Under the pieces are notes generated by a model. That model was not told where the DNA came from. It worked only from the letters and a program-made list of their open reading frames with translations, and did no database searches. Positions 45,820-54,763 of a stretch of 64,000 nt of DNA are shown here, one piece after another. The first letter of the stretch is position 1. Each line of letters begins with the position of its first letter. The stretch comes from Roseospira visakhapatnamensis (GTDB lineage Bacteria > Pseudomonadota > Alphaproteobacteria > Rhodospirillales > Rhodospirillaceae): contig NZ_JACIGK010000001.1 in NCBI RefSeq assembly GCF_014197915.1, positions 62,001-126,000 on the forward strand, given 5' to 3'. A program made the translations under genes and the position numbers.

Positions 45820-47493
45820 TCAGCGTTGCCGGGTTTCCCAGCCGTCGACCAGCGACACCGGCGCCGTTTCCGCCGGCAGGGGGTCGCGGCCCCGGATCAC
45901 GTCGGCCAGCTTCTCGGCGAGCATGATGGTGGGCGCGTTCAGGTTGCCGGAGACGACGCTGGGCATGATGGAGGCGTCGACCACACGCAGGCCGTCCACG
46001 CCGTGCACGCGGCCATCCGGAGCGGTGACGGCCATGGGGTCGCTGTCCGGCCCCATGGCGCAGGTGCAGGAGGGGTGATAGGCGCTTTCCACCAGATCCC
46101 GGACCCAGGCATCGATCTCGGCGTCGGTGCGCACATCCGGCCCCGGCGCCAGTTCGCCGTCGTTGAAGGGCGCGAACGCCGGCTGGGTCATGACCTCGCG
46201 GGTCAGCGTGATGGCGTCGCGCATCTCGCGCCGGTCGCGCTCGGTGGAGAAGTAGTTGAACTGCACGCGCGCGATGTCGGTGGGATCGGCCGAGCGCAGC
46301 TTGACCCAGCCCCGGCTCTCGGGGCGCATCGGCCCCACGTGGGCCTGATAGCCATGGACCGACTGCATGCCGCTGCCGTCGTAGGACGCGGCCACCGGCA
46401 GGAAATGGTATTGCAGGTTCGGGTGCCGGACGCCGGCTTCGGAGCGGATGAAGCCGCCGGCCTCGAAATGGTTGGTGGCCCCCGCGCCGGTGCCCCGGGT
46501 CAGCCACTCCAGCCCGATGAATGCCTGGTTCCAGGGCTTGAGTACGCCATAGAGGGTCTGCGTGGTCTTGCACTTGTACTGAACGTAGACCTCGGGATGG
46601 TCCTGGAGATTGGCGCCCACCCCGGGACGCGGCGCCACCACGTCGATGCCGTGCGCGCGCAGGTCATCCGGGTCACCGATGCCGGACAGCATCAGCAGGT
46701 GCGGCGAGTTGAAGGCGCCGCCGCACAGGATCACCTCGCGGCGGGCGCGCGGCTGGTGCTCTCCGGACGGTCCCTTGAGCGCCACGCCGGTCGCGCGCCC
46801 GTTGCGCACGTCCACGCGGCCGACCATCGTACGGTCCACGAAGGTCAGGTTGGGCCGCTTCAGCGCCGGACGCAGGTAGCCCACGGCGGTCGACGAGCGC
46901 CGGCCCCGGCCCACGGTCATGTCCATGGGGCCGAAGCCTTCCTGGCTCGCGCCGTTCAGGTCGTCGGTGCGCCGGTAGCCGGCCTGTTCCCCGGCCTCGA
47001 TGAAGGCATCGAACAACGGCGTCCAGCGGGTGCCGCGTGTCACCTTCGTCGGCCCGCCGACGCCGTGATAGGGGTTGGGACCGACCTGCGGGAAGTCCTC
47101 GGACGCCTTGAAGTACGGCAGGCAGTGGGCGTAGTCCCAGGTCGCGTCGCCGGTCTCCTCGGCCCAGCGGTCGTAGTCCAGGGCGTGGCCGCGTATGTAG
47201 ACCATGCCGTTGACCGAACTGGATCCGCCCCAGACCTTGCCGCGCGGCTGGTACATGCGTCGGTTGTTCACATGCGGCTCGGGTTCGGTGCGATAGGCCC
47301 AGTTGTAGGTGTCGGTCTTCAGCGGCCAGGCGAAGGTGGCCGGCATGTGGATGTACAGGCTCCAGTCCCGCTTGCCGGCCTCGATCAGCAAGACCGAGAC
47401 CTCGGGATCCTCGGTCAGCCGGTGGGCCAGCACGCAGCCGGCCGAGCCGGCGCCGACGATGATGTAGTCGTAGGATGTCTTCAGGGCGGGCAT
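45820..47493 (-). CDS. betA: Choline dehydrogenase
   Basis: 557 residues, GMC oxidoreductase. FAD-binding YDYIIVGAGSAGCVLAHRLTED, GMC signature GGSSSVNGMVYIRGHALDYDRWA, second signature GGAFNSPHLLMLSGIGDPDDL, and the C-terminal active-site region ESAYHPSCTCAMG ... VVDASIMPSVVSGNLNAPTIMLAEKLAD. Membrane-associated oxidation of choline to betaine aldehyde. Start ATG overlaps the betB stop by one base (TGATG). Gene context makes the assignment secure. Confidence 0.94.
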   Translation of the reverse strand: MPALKTSYDYIIVGAGSAGCVLAHRLTEDPEVSVLLIEAGKRDWSLYIHMPATFAWPLKTDTYNWAYRTEPEPHVNNRRMYQPRGKVWGGSSSVNGMVYIRGHALDYDRWAEETGDATWDYAHCLPYFKASEDFPQVGPNPYHGVGGPTKVTRGTRWTPLFDAFIEAGEQAGYRRTDDLNGASQEGFGPMDMTVGRGRRSSTAVGYLRPALKRPNLTFVDRTMVGRVDVRNGRATGVALKGPSGEHQPRARREVILCGGAFNSPHLLMLSGIGDPDDLRAHGIDVVAPRPGVGANLQDHPEVYVQYKCKTTQTLYGVLKPWNQAFIGLEWLTRGTGAGATNHFEAGGFIRSEAGVRHPNLQYHFLPVAASYDGSGMQSVHGYQAHVGPMRPESRGWVKLRSADPTDIARVQFNYFSTERDRREMRDAITLTREVMTQPAFAPFNDGELAPGPDVRTDAEIDAWVRDLVESAYHPSCTCAMGPDSDPMAVTAPDGRVHGVDGLRVVDASIMPSVVSGNLNAPTIMLAEKLADVIRGRDPLPAETAPVSLVDGWETRQR

Positions 47494-48974
47494 CAGTACG
47501 GGGCCTCCACGTGTCCGGGCTCGACGTAAACGCTCTTGATCCGGGTGACGTGCTCCAGCGCGGCACGCCCGTTCTCGCGCCCCATTCCGGACTGCTTGAT
47601 GCCGCCGAAGGGCATCTCGACGGGGGTGATGTTGTAGGTGTTGATCCACACCACGCCGGCCTCCAGGCGGGCGGCGACGCGGTGGGCGCGGGTCATGTCG
47701 CGGGTCATCACGCCACCGGCCAGGCCGACGGGAAGCGCGTTGGCGCGGGCGATCGCCTCGTCCTCGTCGGCGAAGGACAACACGGTCATCACCGGGCCGA
47801 AGATCTCCTGGCGGCACAGCGGCAGGCCGTCGTCGTCGGCACGGAACACGGTGGGCAGGACAAAGGGCTTGCCGGCCAGGGCCGGGTGGTCGGGCGCCCG
47901 CCCGCCGGTCAGCAGGGTGGCGCCGTCGGCCCTGGCGCGCGCGATCCGCGCCAGCACCGACCGCTGATGCTCGGGTGTGATCAGCGGCCCCATCTGCGTC
48001 GCCGGATCCAGCGGGTCGCCCAGGGTCATGGCCTCCGCGCGCGGCAGCAGACGGGCGAGGAACGCGTCGATCACCGTGTCCCGCACGAAGACCCGGGTGC
48101 CGTTGGTGCAGATCTGTCCCTGGGTGTAGAAGTTGGCGAGCATGGCGGCCGAGACGGCGTCGTCCAGGTCCGCGTCCTCGAACACCAGCAGCGGCGACTT
48201 GCCGCCCAGTTCCAGGGTCAGGGTCTTGAGCGTACTGGCGCTGTCGGCCATCACCGCCTTGCCGGTGTCGATCTCGCCGGTGAACGAGATCTTGGCGATG
48301 CCGGGATGGGTGGTGAGCATCCGGCCCACGCGGGCGTCGCCCTGGACGACGTTGAACACGCCGGAGGGCACGCCGGCCTCGGTCAGCACCTCGGCCAGGA
48401 TGGCGGCCGACAGCGGCGTCTGCTCCGCCGGCTTGAAGACCATGGCGTTGCCGGCGGCCAGGGCGGGCGCGGTCTTCCAGCAGGCGATCTGGAACGGGTA
48501 GTTCCAGGCGCCGATACCGCCCACCACGCCCAGCGGCTCGCGCCGGGTGTAGAACCAGGGGGCGTCCCCGCCCTCGCCCAGGGTCTGGTGTTCGCCGCCG
48601 ATGGTCGGCGCCAGGGCGGCGAAGTACGCCAGGCAGTCGGCGCCCGAGTCCACGTCGGCCTCGGGCGTCTCCTGGATGGGCTTGCCGCCGTCCAGGCTTT
48701 CCAGCCGGGCGATCTCGTCCCGCCGGGCGCGGATCAGGTCGGCGGCGCGCGACAGCACGCGGCCCCGCGCGGTGCCGCTCATCGCCGCCCAGGCGCGCTG
48801 GCCCTCGGTGGCGGCGGCGACGGCGGCGTCCACATCGGCGGCGGCGGCGGCCTGAACGGTGGCGATCACCGCCCCCGTGAAGGGATTACGGGTCTCGAAC
48901 GTTTCCCCCGACGTGGCGTCGCGGACCGCGCCCGCGATGAACAGGGGCCGGGGGCCGGGTGTCTGGTCGGTCAT
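47493..48974 (-). CDS. betB: Betaine aldehyde dehydrogenase
   Basis: 493 residues. ALDH family motifs: EPLGVVGGIGAWNYPFQIACWK (NAD-binding), FTGEIDTGKAV, LELGGKSPLLVFEDADLD (general-base Glu), FYTQGQICTNGTRVFV (catalytic Cys) and QEIFGPVMTVLSF. Oxidises betaine aldehyde to glycine betaine with NAD(P). Its ATG overlaps the betI stop (ATGA) and its stop overlaps betA, so the operon is tightly coupled. Confidence 0.94.
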   Translation of the reverse strand: MTDQTPGPRPLFIAGAVRDATSGETFETRNPFTGAVIATVQAAAAADVDAAVAAATEGQRAWAAMSGTARGRVLSRAADLIRARRDEIARLESLDGGKPIQETPEADVDSGADCLAYFAALAPTIGGEHQTLGEGGDAPWFYTRREPLGVVGGIGAWNYPFQIACWKTAPALAAGNAMVFKPAEQTPLSAAILAEVLTEAGVPSGVFNVVQGDARVGRMLTTHPGIAKISFTGEIDTGKAVMADSASTLKTLTLELGGKSPLLVFEDADLDDAVSAAMLANFYTQGQICTNGTRVFVRDTVIDAFLARLLPRAEAMTLGDPLDPATQMGPLITPEHQRSVLARIARARADGATLLTGGRAPDHPALAGKPFVLPTVFRADDDGLPLCRQEIFGPVMTVLSFADEDEAIARANALPVGLAGGVMTRDMTRAHRVAARLEAGVVWINTYNITPVEMPFGGIKQSGMGRENGRAALEHVTRIKSVYVEPGHVEAPY

Positions 48975-49570
48975 GATGAGCGGGTTGCCTCGTTTAGGGC
49001 CGCCGTGAGGTAGTGCGCGGCAAGGCCGCGCGTCTCGACGGGATCGATGCCGCCATGGGTCAGCGCCGCGCGCAGCCACAGGCCGTCGATCAGGGTGGAC
49101 AGGCCCAGCGTGATCCGGCGGACCGCCTCGTCCTGACCCGGCAGCATCATCCGGAGGGCGTGGCCGAGGTTGCTATGCAGGCGCGCCGTGTTGACCCGTT
49201 GCAGGTGGGCCAGGCGTGGACTGTGGTTGAGCCGGCCCCAGAAGCTGAGCCAGACGGCGCTGGTGTCGGGCCGGAACTGGTCCGGACCCAGGTTGGCGTC
49301 GATGACCGCGTACACGCGGTCCAGGGGCGTCTCGGCGGCGGCCAGACGGCGGGCGGTCTCGCGCCCCAGCTCGCGGCCGATATGGCGCATGGTCGCCTCG
49401 ATCAGCTCCGCCTTGTCGCCGAAGTAATGCCCGACGATGCCGGCGGTCAGGCCGGCTCGCTTGGCGATGCGGGCCAGGCTGGCCGCTTCCGGTCCATCCT
49501 CGTGGATGGACTGGATGCAGGCGCGAATCAGATCGAGTCGGCGCTGTTCCTTGAGGCTCGGACGTCCCAT
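48971..49570 (-). CDS. betI: TetR-family repressor of choline/betaine genes
   Basis: 199 residues. N-terminal TetR helix-turn-helix ACIQSIHEDGPEAASLARIAKRAGLTAGIVGHYFGDKAELIEAT, and a C-terminal BetI domain (PDTSAVWLSFWGRL; LGLSTLIDGLWLRAALT). BetI represses bet genes and releases in choline. The ATG at 49570 is set by the family start MGRPSLKEQRR; the open frame further upstream crosses the operator and is not coding. First gene of the operon. Confidence 0.93.
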   Translation of the reverse strand: MGRPSLKEQRRLDLIRACIQSIHEDGPEAASLARIAKRAGLTAGIVGHYFGDKAELIEATMRHIGRELGRETARRLAAAETPLDRVYAVIDANLGPDQFRPDTSAVWLSFWGRLNHSPRLAHLQRVNTARLHSNLGHALRMMLPGQDEAVRRITLGLSTLIDGLWLRAALTHGGIDPVETRGLAAHYLTAALNEATRSS

Positions 49571-49594
49571 GCGGCGGATCGTCTGGTTTTTTGT

Positions 49595-49606
49595 TTGAAC
49601 GGTCAA
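49595..49606 (-). promoter_or_regulatory. Candidate BetI operator
   Basis: TTGAACGGTCAA, an imperfect palindrome (TTGA...TCAA) 24 bases upstream of betI, in an AT-rich stretch. Enterobacterial and other BetI sites contain a similar TTGAACGTTCAA-like core. The match and position make autoregulation of betIBA-choX likely. Confidence 0.65.
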
Positions 49607-49886
49607 TAAAAAAATAAGGCTTATCCCCCTGTTTCCGGGACCCCCATGACGTGGGGTACGCATGGTCGCCGGACCCACCACAGACTGCACCGACCGGACC
49701 CAAGGGGATAAGCTGGAAAAAAAATAAGGCGGCGCGCGGCCCGGGCGGCACGACAAAGGCGCGGGCCGGCCACGGACGTCACCGGTCATGGTCCATGACC
49801 GCTGGTCTCGACAACGGTCTGGTCTCAGCGACAGTGTGGTGTGAGTCGGACAGCAGGAGCGGAGGCGACGGCGGGTCGGCGGCGCC
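49607..49886. other. Intergenic region upstream of betI
   Basis: Holds the betI promoter region. Two AAAAAAATAAGGC-like tracts (about 49606 and 49722) and an inverted pair GCTTATCCCC ... GGGGATAAGC about 75 bases apart are visible; their role is unknown. A 19-base palindrome lies at 49783. Confidence 0.4.
49783..49801. repeat. Palindrome, second copy of the GGTCATGG family
   Basis: CGGTCATGG-T-CCATGACCG, 9-bp perfect arms, related to the longer palindrome at 53238-53264. Lies between betI and a secreted-protein gene. Confidence 0.7.
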
Positions 49887-50498
49887 TCACCACGCCGGAC
49901 ATCCCGCCCCGCGCCATGCCTCCAGCGCCACCGCGCCCAGGTCGCCCGGGGCGGTGGTGGCCAGCCGCTCCAGCGTGACGGTGGCCCGCGCGCAGAAGCC
50001 GTCCCGATCCCGGATGCTGTCGGCGGCGGCGCCGTTGGCCAGGCGGGTGACCAGCCGGTCCACCTGCCCCTGGCCGCCCCGGCCCCGAAAGCGCGTGGTC
50101 AGGGAGTCCGCGTTCACGGACAACTGGGTGCGGAAGCGGGTGACGAACACGCCATACGCCTCGCGCTGGTCGCAGGTCAGCGCGGCGACCATCAACCGGG
50201 TCTGCAAGGCTCGCGTGGCGATCACCGGTGGCGGCGCCTCGCCCTCGGCGCGCGGTCCGCAGGACGCGGCCGGCGCCGGAAGGTCGGTGACGCCGACCGC
50301 ATGCGCCGCCTGACCGTCGGTGGCGGCCCCCGCCCCGCCCGGCGTCCCCAGGACCGCCAGCAGGGCCACCACCGCCAGCACGGCCAGCGCCGGCGCCGGA
50401 ACCAGCGGCGCCCCCCGGACGGTCGCCGCCCGGCGGCGTCGCCCGGATCCTGACGGCTCCGATCGCCGCCCCGCCCCTGTGCGGTCGCTGTGTCTCAT
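49887..50498 (-). CDS. Conserved secreted protein of unknown function
   Basis: 203 residues. A basic N-terminus (~1-35) precedes a hydrophobic segment (VPAPALAVLAVVALLAVLG) and a likely cleavage site near GAGAATD. The mature part has four Cys; segments ATRALQTRLMVAALTCDQREAYGVFVTRF and RDGFCARA resemble a group of small exported alphaproteobacterial proteins without known role. The long charged leader suggests the true start may be further inside, for example near the hydrophobic stretch; no better start was evident. Confidence 0.65.
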   Translation of the reverse strand: MRHSDRTGAGRRSEPSGSGRRRRAATVRGAPLVPAPALAVLAVVALLAVLGTPGGAGAATDGQAAHAVGVTDLPAPAASCGPRAEGEAPPPVIATRALQTRLMVAALTCDQREAYGVFVTRFRTQLSVNADSLTTRFRGRGGQGQVDRLVTRLANGAAADSIRDRDGFCARATVTLERLATTAPGDLGAVALEAWRGAGCPAW

Positions 50499-50821
50499 GC
50501 CGTCATACCGTCCCCGACTCCGTGACGGGTCATCCCGATCGCCGGTCCCACAGGGTAGCCCAGGAGGCGGAAAAAGGGAATCCGGCGCCGCCCCCCTTTG
50601 CTCCGAAAACGGGTGAAGTCAGGTCGTTATGGCGCTATTGTCATCCAGCCTGGGATCGTTTCACGCGTGCCCGACCCACGGGGGCGGCGCGTCACCGGAC
50701 CCCCGGGCATGGCGTTTCGATCCCGGGGTCGGTGGCATGCGGGCGGGCGCCGGTCCGGGCCGGTCGCAAGGGGCGGACCCGGATCACCACACACCGGATG
50801 GACCCAACGGAGGATCGCCGC
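50499..50821. other. Intergenic region upstream of the acyl-CoA dehydrogenase gene
   Basis: About 320 bases between divergent genes. The frame of the dehydrogenase is open through it but the text is low-complexity and not conserved-looking. A GGAGGA site sits just before the chosen ATG. No operator recognised. Confidence 0.4.
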
Positions 50822-52645
50822 ATGAGTGCCTATGTCGCGCCCGTCCAGGACATGCTGTTCGCCCTCGATCTGGCGGGCCTGCCCGATCTGGTCTCGCTGC
50901 CGCGCTTCGCCGACGCCACCCCCGACCTGATCGCCGCCGTCCTGGAGGAAGCCGGCAAGTTCGGCGCCGGCGTGCTGGCGCCCCTCAACGAGATCGGCGA
51001 CCAGCAAGGGTGTACCCTGGAGGCCGATGGCACCGTGCGCCTACCCGAGGGGGCGGTGGACGCCTACGCCCAGTTCGTCGAGGCCGGCTGGCCCTCGCTG
51101 CCGTTCGACCCGGCGGTGGGCGGCCAGGGCCTGCCCGCCGCGGTGGGCGTGGCGGTGGGCGAGATCTGGCAGGCCGCCAACCTGGCCTGGGCGATCGGGC
51201 CGCTGCTGACCACCGGCTCCATCGAGGCGCTCTCCGCCCATGGCACCGAGGATCAGAAGCGGCTGTTCCTGCCGCCGCTGGTCAGCGGCGCGTGGACCGG
51301 CACCATGAACCTGACCGAGCCGCAGGCCGGTTCCGATCTCGCGCAACTGCGCTGCAAGGCCGAACCGGCGCCGGACCTGGGGTCCTGCCTGGGCGGCGAC
51401 GCCTATCGCATCATCGGCCAGAAGATCTTCATCTCCCACGGCGATCACGAGATGGCGGAGAACATCTGCCATCTGGTGCTGGCCCGCCTGCCCGACGCCC
51501 CCCCCGGGGTGCGGGGTATCTCGCTGTTCCTGGTGCCCAAGGTGCTGGTGAACGACGACGGCTCGCTGGGCGCGCGCAACGACGTCAAGGCGGTGTCGCT
51601 GGAGCACAAGCTGGGCATCCACGGCAGCCCGACGGCGGTGATGGCCTTCGGCGACGAGGGTGGCGCCGTCGGCACCCTGATCGGCCAGCCGCACAAGGGC
51701 CTGGCCTGCATGTTCACCATGATGAACAACGCCCGCCTGAACGTGGGCCTCCAGGGCGTGGGCATCGCCGAGCGCGCCACCCAGCACGCCGCCGCCTACG
51801 CCCGGGAGCGGTTGCAGGGCGCGGACGTCACCGATCCCAAGGCCGGCAAGACGGCCATCATCCACCACCCGGACGTGCGCCGCATGCTGATGACCATGCG
51901 CGCCAAGACCCAGGCGGCGCGGCTGCTGACCTACTACGCGGTGGCCCAGCTCGACCTGGCCCACGCCCACCCGGACGAGGCGGTGCGCGCCGCCGCCCAT
52001 GCCCGCATGGACCTGCTGACCCCGGTGGTCAAGGGCTGGTGCACGGACGTCGGATTCGAGGTCAGCGACCTCGGCGTCCAGGTGTTCGGCGGCACCGGCT
52101 ACATCGAGGAAACCGGCGCCGCCCAGTTCCTGCGCGACGCCCGCGTCTGCCGCATCTACGAGGGCACCAACGGCATCCAGGCCATCGACCTGGTGGGCCG
52201 CAAGCTGCTGCACGACCAGGGCGCGGCGGTGAGGACGCTGGTCACCGACATGCGCGCCACGGTCTCGGCCCTGGAGGCCGGCGCGCCGACCCGCAACACC
52301 CTCGACGCGGCGTCCCTGGCGCCGCCGCTGGGCGCGGCGGTGGACGACCTGGAGGCCGCCTCGGCCTGGATCCTGGAGCACGCCTCGCCCCTGGCGGCGC
52401 AAGGGGCCAGCACCCCCTATGCCCACCTGTTCGGCATCGTCACCGGCGGCTGGCTGATGGCCCGGGCGGCCATGGAGGCCCGGCGCCGCCTGGACGCCGA
52501 CGAGGGCGACCCGGCCTTCCTGACCGCCAAGATCGCCACCGCGCGCTACATGGCCGACGCCATCCTGCCGTTCACGGGCGCCCATCGGGCGGCCATCGTG
52601 GCCGGCCCCGACAGCCTGATGGCGCTGGAGCAGGACTGGTTCTGA
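50822..52645 (+). CDS. Acyl-CoA dehydrogenase, DmdC-like long form
   Basis: 607 residues, longer than classic acyl-CoA dehydrogenases (~380) because of the N- and C-terminal additions of the DmdC/AidB-like branch. MNLTEPQAGSDLAQLR (FAD/substrate loop), QKIFISHGDHEMAENICHLVLAR, EHKLGIHGSPTAVM, VQVFGGTGYIEETGAAQFLRDARVCRIYEGTNGIQAIDLVGRKLL with the catalytic Glu in YEGTNG. Related enzymes oxidise 3-methylmercaptopropionyl-CoA in DMSP demethylation, but many paralogues act on other acyl-CoAs, so substrate is open. The start has AACGGAGGATCG upstream. Confidence 0.87.
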   Translation: MSAYVAPVQDMLFALDLAGLPDLVSLPRFADATPDLIAAVLEEAGKFGAGVLAPLNEIGDQQGCTLEADGTVRLPEGAVDAYAQFVEAGWPSLPFDPAVGGQGLPAAVGVAVGEIWQAANLAWAIGPLLTTGSIEALSAHGTEDQKRLFLPPLVSGAWTGTMNLTEPQAGSDLAQLRCKAEPAPDLGSCLGGDAYRIIGQKIFISHGDHEMAENICHLVLARLPDAPPGVRGISLFLVPKVLVNDDGSLGARNDVKAVSLEHKLGIHGSPTAVMAFGDEGGAVGTLIGQPHKGLACMFTMMNNARLNVGLQGVGIAERATQHAAAYARERLQGADVTDPKAGKTAIIHHPDVRRMLMTMRAKTQAARLLTYYAVAQLDLAHAHPDEAVRAAAHARMDLLTPVVKGWCTDVGFEVSDLGVQVFGGTGYIEETGAAQFLRDARVCRIYEGTNGIQAIDLVGRKLLHDQGAAVRTLVTDMRATVSALEAGAPTRNTLDAASLAPPLGAAVDDLEAASAWILEHASPLAAQGASTPYAHLFGIVTGGWLMARAAMEARRRLDADEGDPAFLTAKIATARYMADAILPFTGAHRAAIVAGPDSLMALEQDWF

Positions 52646-52753
52646 TCCGTCGGCTCACCGGGCCCGCTCGGGATGACGGCGGACCGTATGGGGTCCAGAC
52701 GGCCCATGCGGTCGTCGGTCCGAACGCCCATGCCCGGGTGTCCCGGGCCCCGA

Positions 52754-52798
52754 GGCGTCGGGACCGGGGGCGTCGGAACCGGGGGCGTCGGGACCGGG
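52754..52798. repeat. Three tandem 15-bp repeats
   Basis: Units GGCGTCGGGACCGGG, GGCGTCGGAACCGGG, GGCGTCGGGACCGGG in the 170-base gap between convergent genes. One substitution among the three copies. Confidence 0.85.
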
Positions 52799-52814
52799 GG
52801 CGGACGCCGGGCCG

Positions 52815-53201
52815 TCATGACCCAGCCAGTTGCGCCTCGCCGTTCCCGAAGGACCAGTCGATCGGATCGTTTTCCGTCAGGACCACCATGACGTCCTGGC
52901 GACGCAGGCCGAGCCGGGCCTCGAGATTCGCGGCGATCGCGGCGTAGAACGCCGTCTTCTGCGCCGGGGTCCGGCCGCGTTTCATCGTGACCGCGATGAA
53001 GATGCAGTGGTCGGACCGGTCCACGCCCAGGTAGCCCCGATCGAACAGCAGTTCATCCCGGCCATGCTCCGAAATGACCTGAAACCGGTCGTCGGCCGAA
53101 ACCCCAAGGCTGTCGACCATGGCGTCGTGCACGGCATCGCCGACGGCACCCTTGTGGTCGGGTCCCTTGCCGACGGGCACGGAGATTCTCAGAAACGGCA
53201 T
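52815..53201 (-). CDS. Tautomerase-family protein
   Basis: 128 residues. Begins MPFLRISVPVGK, giving the catalytic Pro1 after Met removal. This is the tautomerase superfamily (4-oxalocrotonate tautomerase/MIF fold) in its ~130-residue form: VGDAVHDAMVDSLGVSADDRFQVI, HCIFIAVTMKRGRT, and QKTAFYAAIAANLEARLGLRRQDVMVVLTENDPIDWSFGNG match the 'tautomerase_2'-type proteins. Substrate unknown. Converges with the acyl-CoA dehydrogenase gene. Confidence 0.85.
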   Translation of the reverse strand: MPFLRISVPVGKGPDHKGAVGDAVHDAMVDSLGVSADDRFQVISEHGRDELLFDRGYLGVDRSDHCIFIAVTMKRGRTPAQKTAFYAAIAANLEARLGLRRQDVMVVLTENDPIDWSFGNGEAQLAGS

Positions 53202-53237
53202 GCTGGCGTATCCTTTCGTGTCGCACAAAAGGGGATC

Positions 53238-53264
53238 CCAACGGTCATGGACCATGACCGTTGG
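53238..53264. repeat. Perfect 27-base palindrome
   Basis: Arms CCAACGGTCATGG (53238-53250) and CCATGACCGTTGG (53252-53264) around a single A. Related to the palindrome at 49783 and, more weakly, to the left flank of repeat copy 1 near 2005. It lies 36 bases upstream of the tautomerase start. Confidence 0.85.
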
Positions 53265-53916
53265 CGGCGAAGCCGGCCCGCCCCCCGCCCCGCCACCCCG
53301 GGCGACATGCCCTCGGTGGCCGGGTGGCGGCACGAACCGGTGCCGTGGTGGACAAGACGCCCTCGTCCACCGCTGGTGCTTTTCGAGACTGACCGTCGAC
53401 GCCACTGGCCGGCGCGCCATCTTACCCGAACGAGGGCCCGCCCCTCCACGACGGGATGCCCGACCCCGGGGAGATCGCGGCGGCGGAACGACCGGACACC
53501 GCGGATCCCCCTGCCGCCATCGCGGATCGGCGCGCGGGCCAGGGGCACCTCCGGCGTCCGGCGCGGCCCATTCCCGGGCGTGTTGCTCGGAAATTGATGC
53601 GAACGGCCTCTTTCTCCCGTGAACAAACCTCGCTAGACTGCGCTCATGGATGCCCAGGGTTGGCCCCGTCCAGCCCAAGGCCATCAGTCATCCATGGGAC
53701 GACAGTATGTGGGGTCTTTCACCCAAAACCCTTCCTTTCCGTCAGCCTCACGCGTTCATGGCGTGATGGCGGCCTTCCTCACACCGGGCGCGGAGCCCTA
53801 GAACAGGGTGTTGCCCCGGGTTGGCACCCAGCCAGTCCGATCGCGCCTGTCGTTCCAATAAGAAACACGCTCATCACCGCGTTTGGGTCATCACCATACG
53901 AACAGGGAACAGAAAC
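53265..53916. other. Intergenic region between tautomerase and phaB
   Basis: About 650 bases with no convincing gene on either strand, although several open frames cross it. It should carry the phaB promoter; the segment around 53600-53640 (AAACCTCGCTAGACTGCGC) has a plausible -10 TAGACT. Nothing else was identified. Confidence 0.4.
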
Positions 53917-54645
53917 ATGTCCAATGGTCGCGTCGCTCTCGTCACCGGCGGTACCCGAGGCATCGGCGCCCGGATCAGCCTTGAGCTCAAGGAAGCCGGC
54001 TACACCGTCGTCGCCAATTACGGCGGCAACGATGCCGCCGCCGAGAAGTTCAATCAGGAGACCGGCATCACGGTCAGCAAGTTCAACGTCGGCGACTACG
54101 AGGCCGTCAAGGCCGCCATCGAGACGATCGAGGCCGAGAAGGGTCCGATCGACGTGCTGGTCAACAACGCCGGCATCACCCGCGACAGCACCTTGCATCG
54201 CATGACCCCCGATCAGTGGCACGAGGTGATCGACACCAACCTCGGGTCGGTGTTCAACACCACCCGGTGCGTCATCAACGGCATGCGGGACCGCCAGTTC
54301 GGCCGCATCGTCAACATCACCTCCATGAACGGCCAGTGCGGCCAGATCGGCCAGGCCAACTACGCCGCCGCCAAGTCGGGCATGAAGGGCTTCACCAAGT
54401 CGGTGGCCCTGGAGGGCGCCGCCAAGAACGTCACCGTCAACAACGTGGCCCCCGGCTACACCGACACCGAGATGGTGCGCGCCGTGCCCGCCAATGTGCT
54501 TGAGAAGATCGTCGCCGGGATCCCGGTCAAGCGCCTGGGCTCGGTGCATGACATCGCGCGCGCGGTGCTGTTCCTGGTGGCCGACGAGGCCGGCTTCGTC
54601 ACCGGCTCGACCCTGTCCATCAACGGCGGTCAGCATATGTACTGA
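53917..54645 (+). CDS. phaB: Acetoacetyl-CoA reductase
   Basis: 242 residues, SDR family. VALVTGGTRGIGARI (NADPH-binding TGxxxGIG), VLVNNAGITRDSTLHRM (NNAG and the PhaB-type ITRD), ITSMNGQCGQIGQANYAAAKSG (catalytic Ser, Tyr, Lys) and NNVAPGYTDTEMV. The TRDxTxHxM and NGQxGQxGQxNYxAAK motifs separate PhaB from FabG. Makes (R)-3-hydroxybutyryl-CoA for polyhydroxyalkanoate synthesis. phaA and phaC are not adjacent. Followed by two hairpins. Confidence 0.93.
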   Translation: MSNGRVALVTGGTRGIGARISLELKEAGYTVVANYGGNDAAAEKFNQETGITVSKFNVGDYEAVKAAIETIEAEKGPIDVLVNNAGITRDSTLHRMTPDQWHEVIDTNLGSVFNTTRCVINGMRDRQFGRIVNITSMNGQCGQIGQANYAAAKSGMKGFTKSVALEGAAKNVTVNNVAPGYTDTEMVRAVPANVLEKIVAGIPVKRLGSVHDIARAVLFLVADEAGFVTGSTLSINGGQHMY

Positions 54646-54664
54646 TCCGGCGTCCCGCGCGGAG

Positions 54665-54694
54665 GCCGGCGGATGATCACCCGCATCCGCCGGC
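54665..54694 (+). terminator. GC-rich stem-loop after phaB
   Basis: GCCGGCGGATG / CATCCGCCGGC, 11-bp perfect stem with an 8-base loop, 19 bases after the phaB stop; no U tract. Confidence 0.5.
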
Positions 54695-54732
54695 GGGATC
54701 ACCTCCGCGCCGGGAGCACCCGATTTCGCGAG

Positions 54733-54763
54733 ACGGCCACGGACCCTTCCGTGGCCGTTTTCG
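54733..54763 (+). terminator. Rho-independent terminator downstream of phaB
   Basis: ACGGCCACGG / CCGTGGCCGT stem with a 6-base loop and TTTTCGT after it. Confidence 0.75.

Noticed and set aside
49607-49720. IS-like ends (GCTTATCCCC ... GGGGATAAGC)
   Set aside because: Only ~75 bases lie between them with no coding capacity and no target duplication recognised; likely chance or regulatory.
52754-52798. Coding repeats in an open minus-strand frame (PVPTP units)
   Set aside because: The frame overlaps the end of the acyl-CoA dehydrogenase gene antisense and has no start signal; the repeat is more likely non-coding.
53119-53622. Open frames across the tautomerase-phaB gap
   Set aside because: Their sequences are Pro/Arg-rich shadows, overlap the tautomerase gene, and show no start signals.
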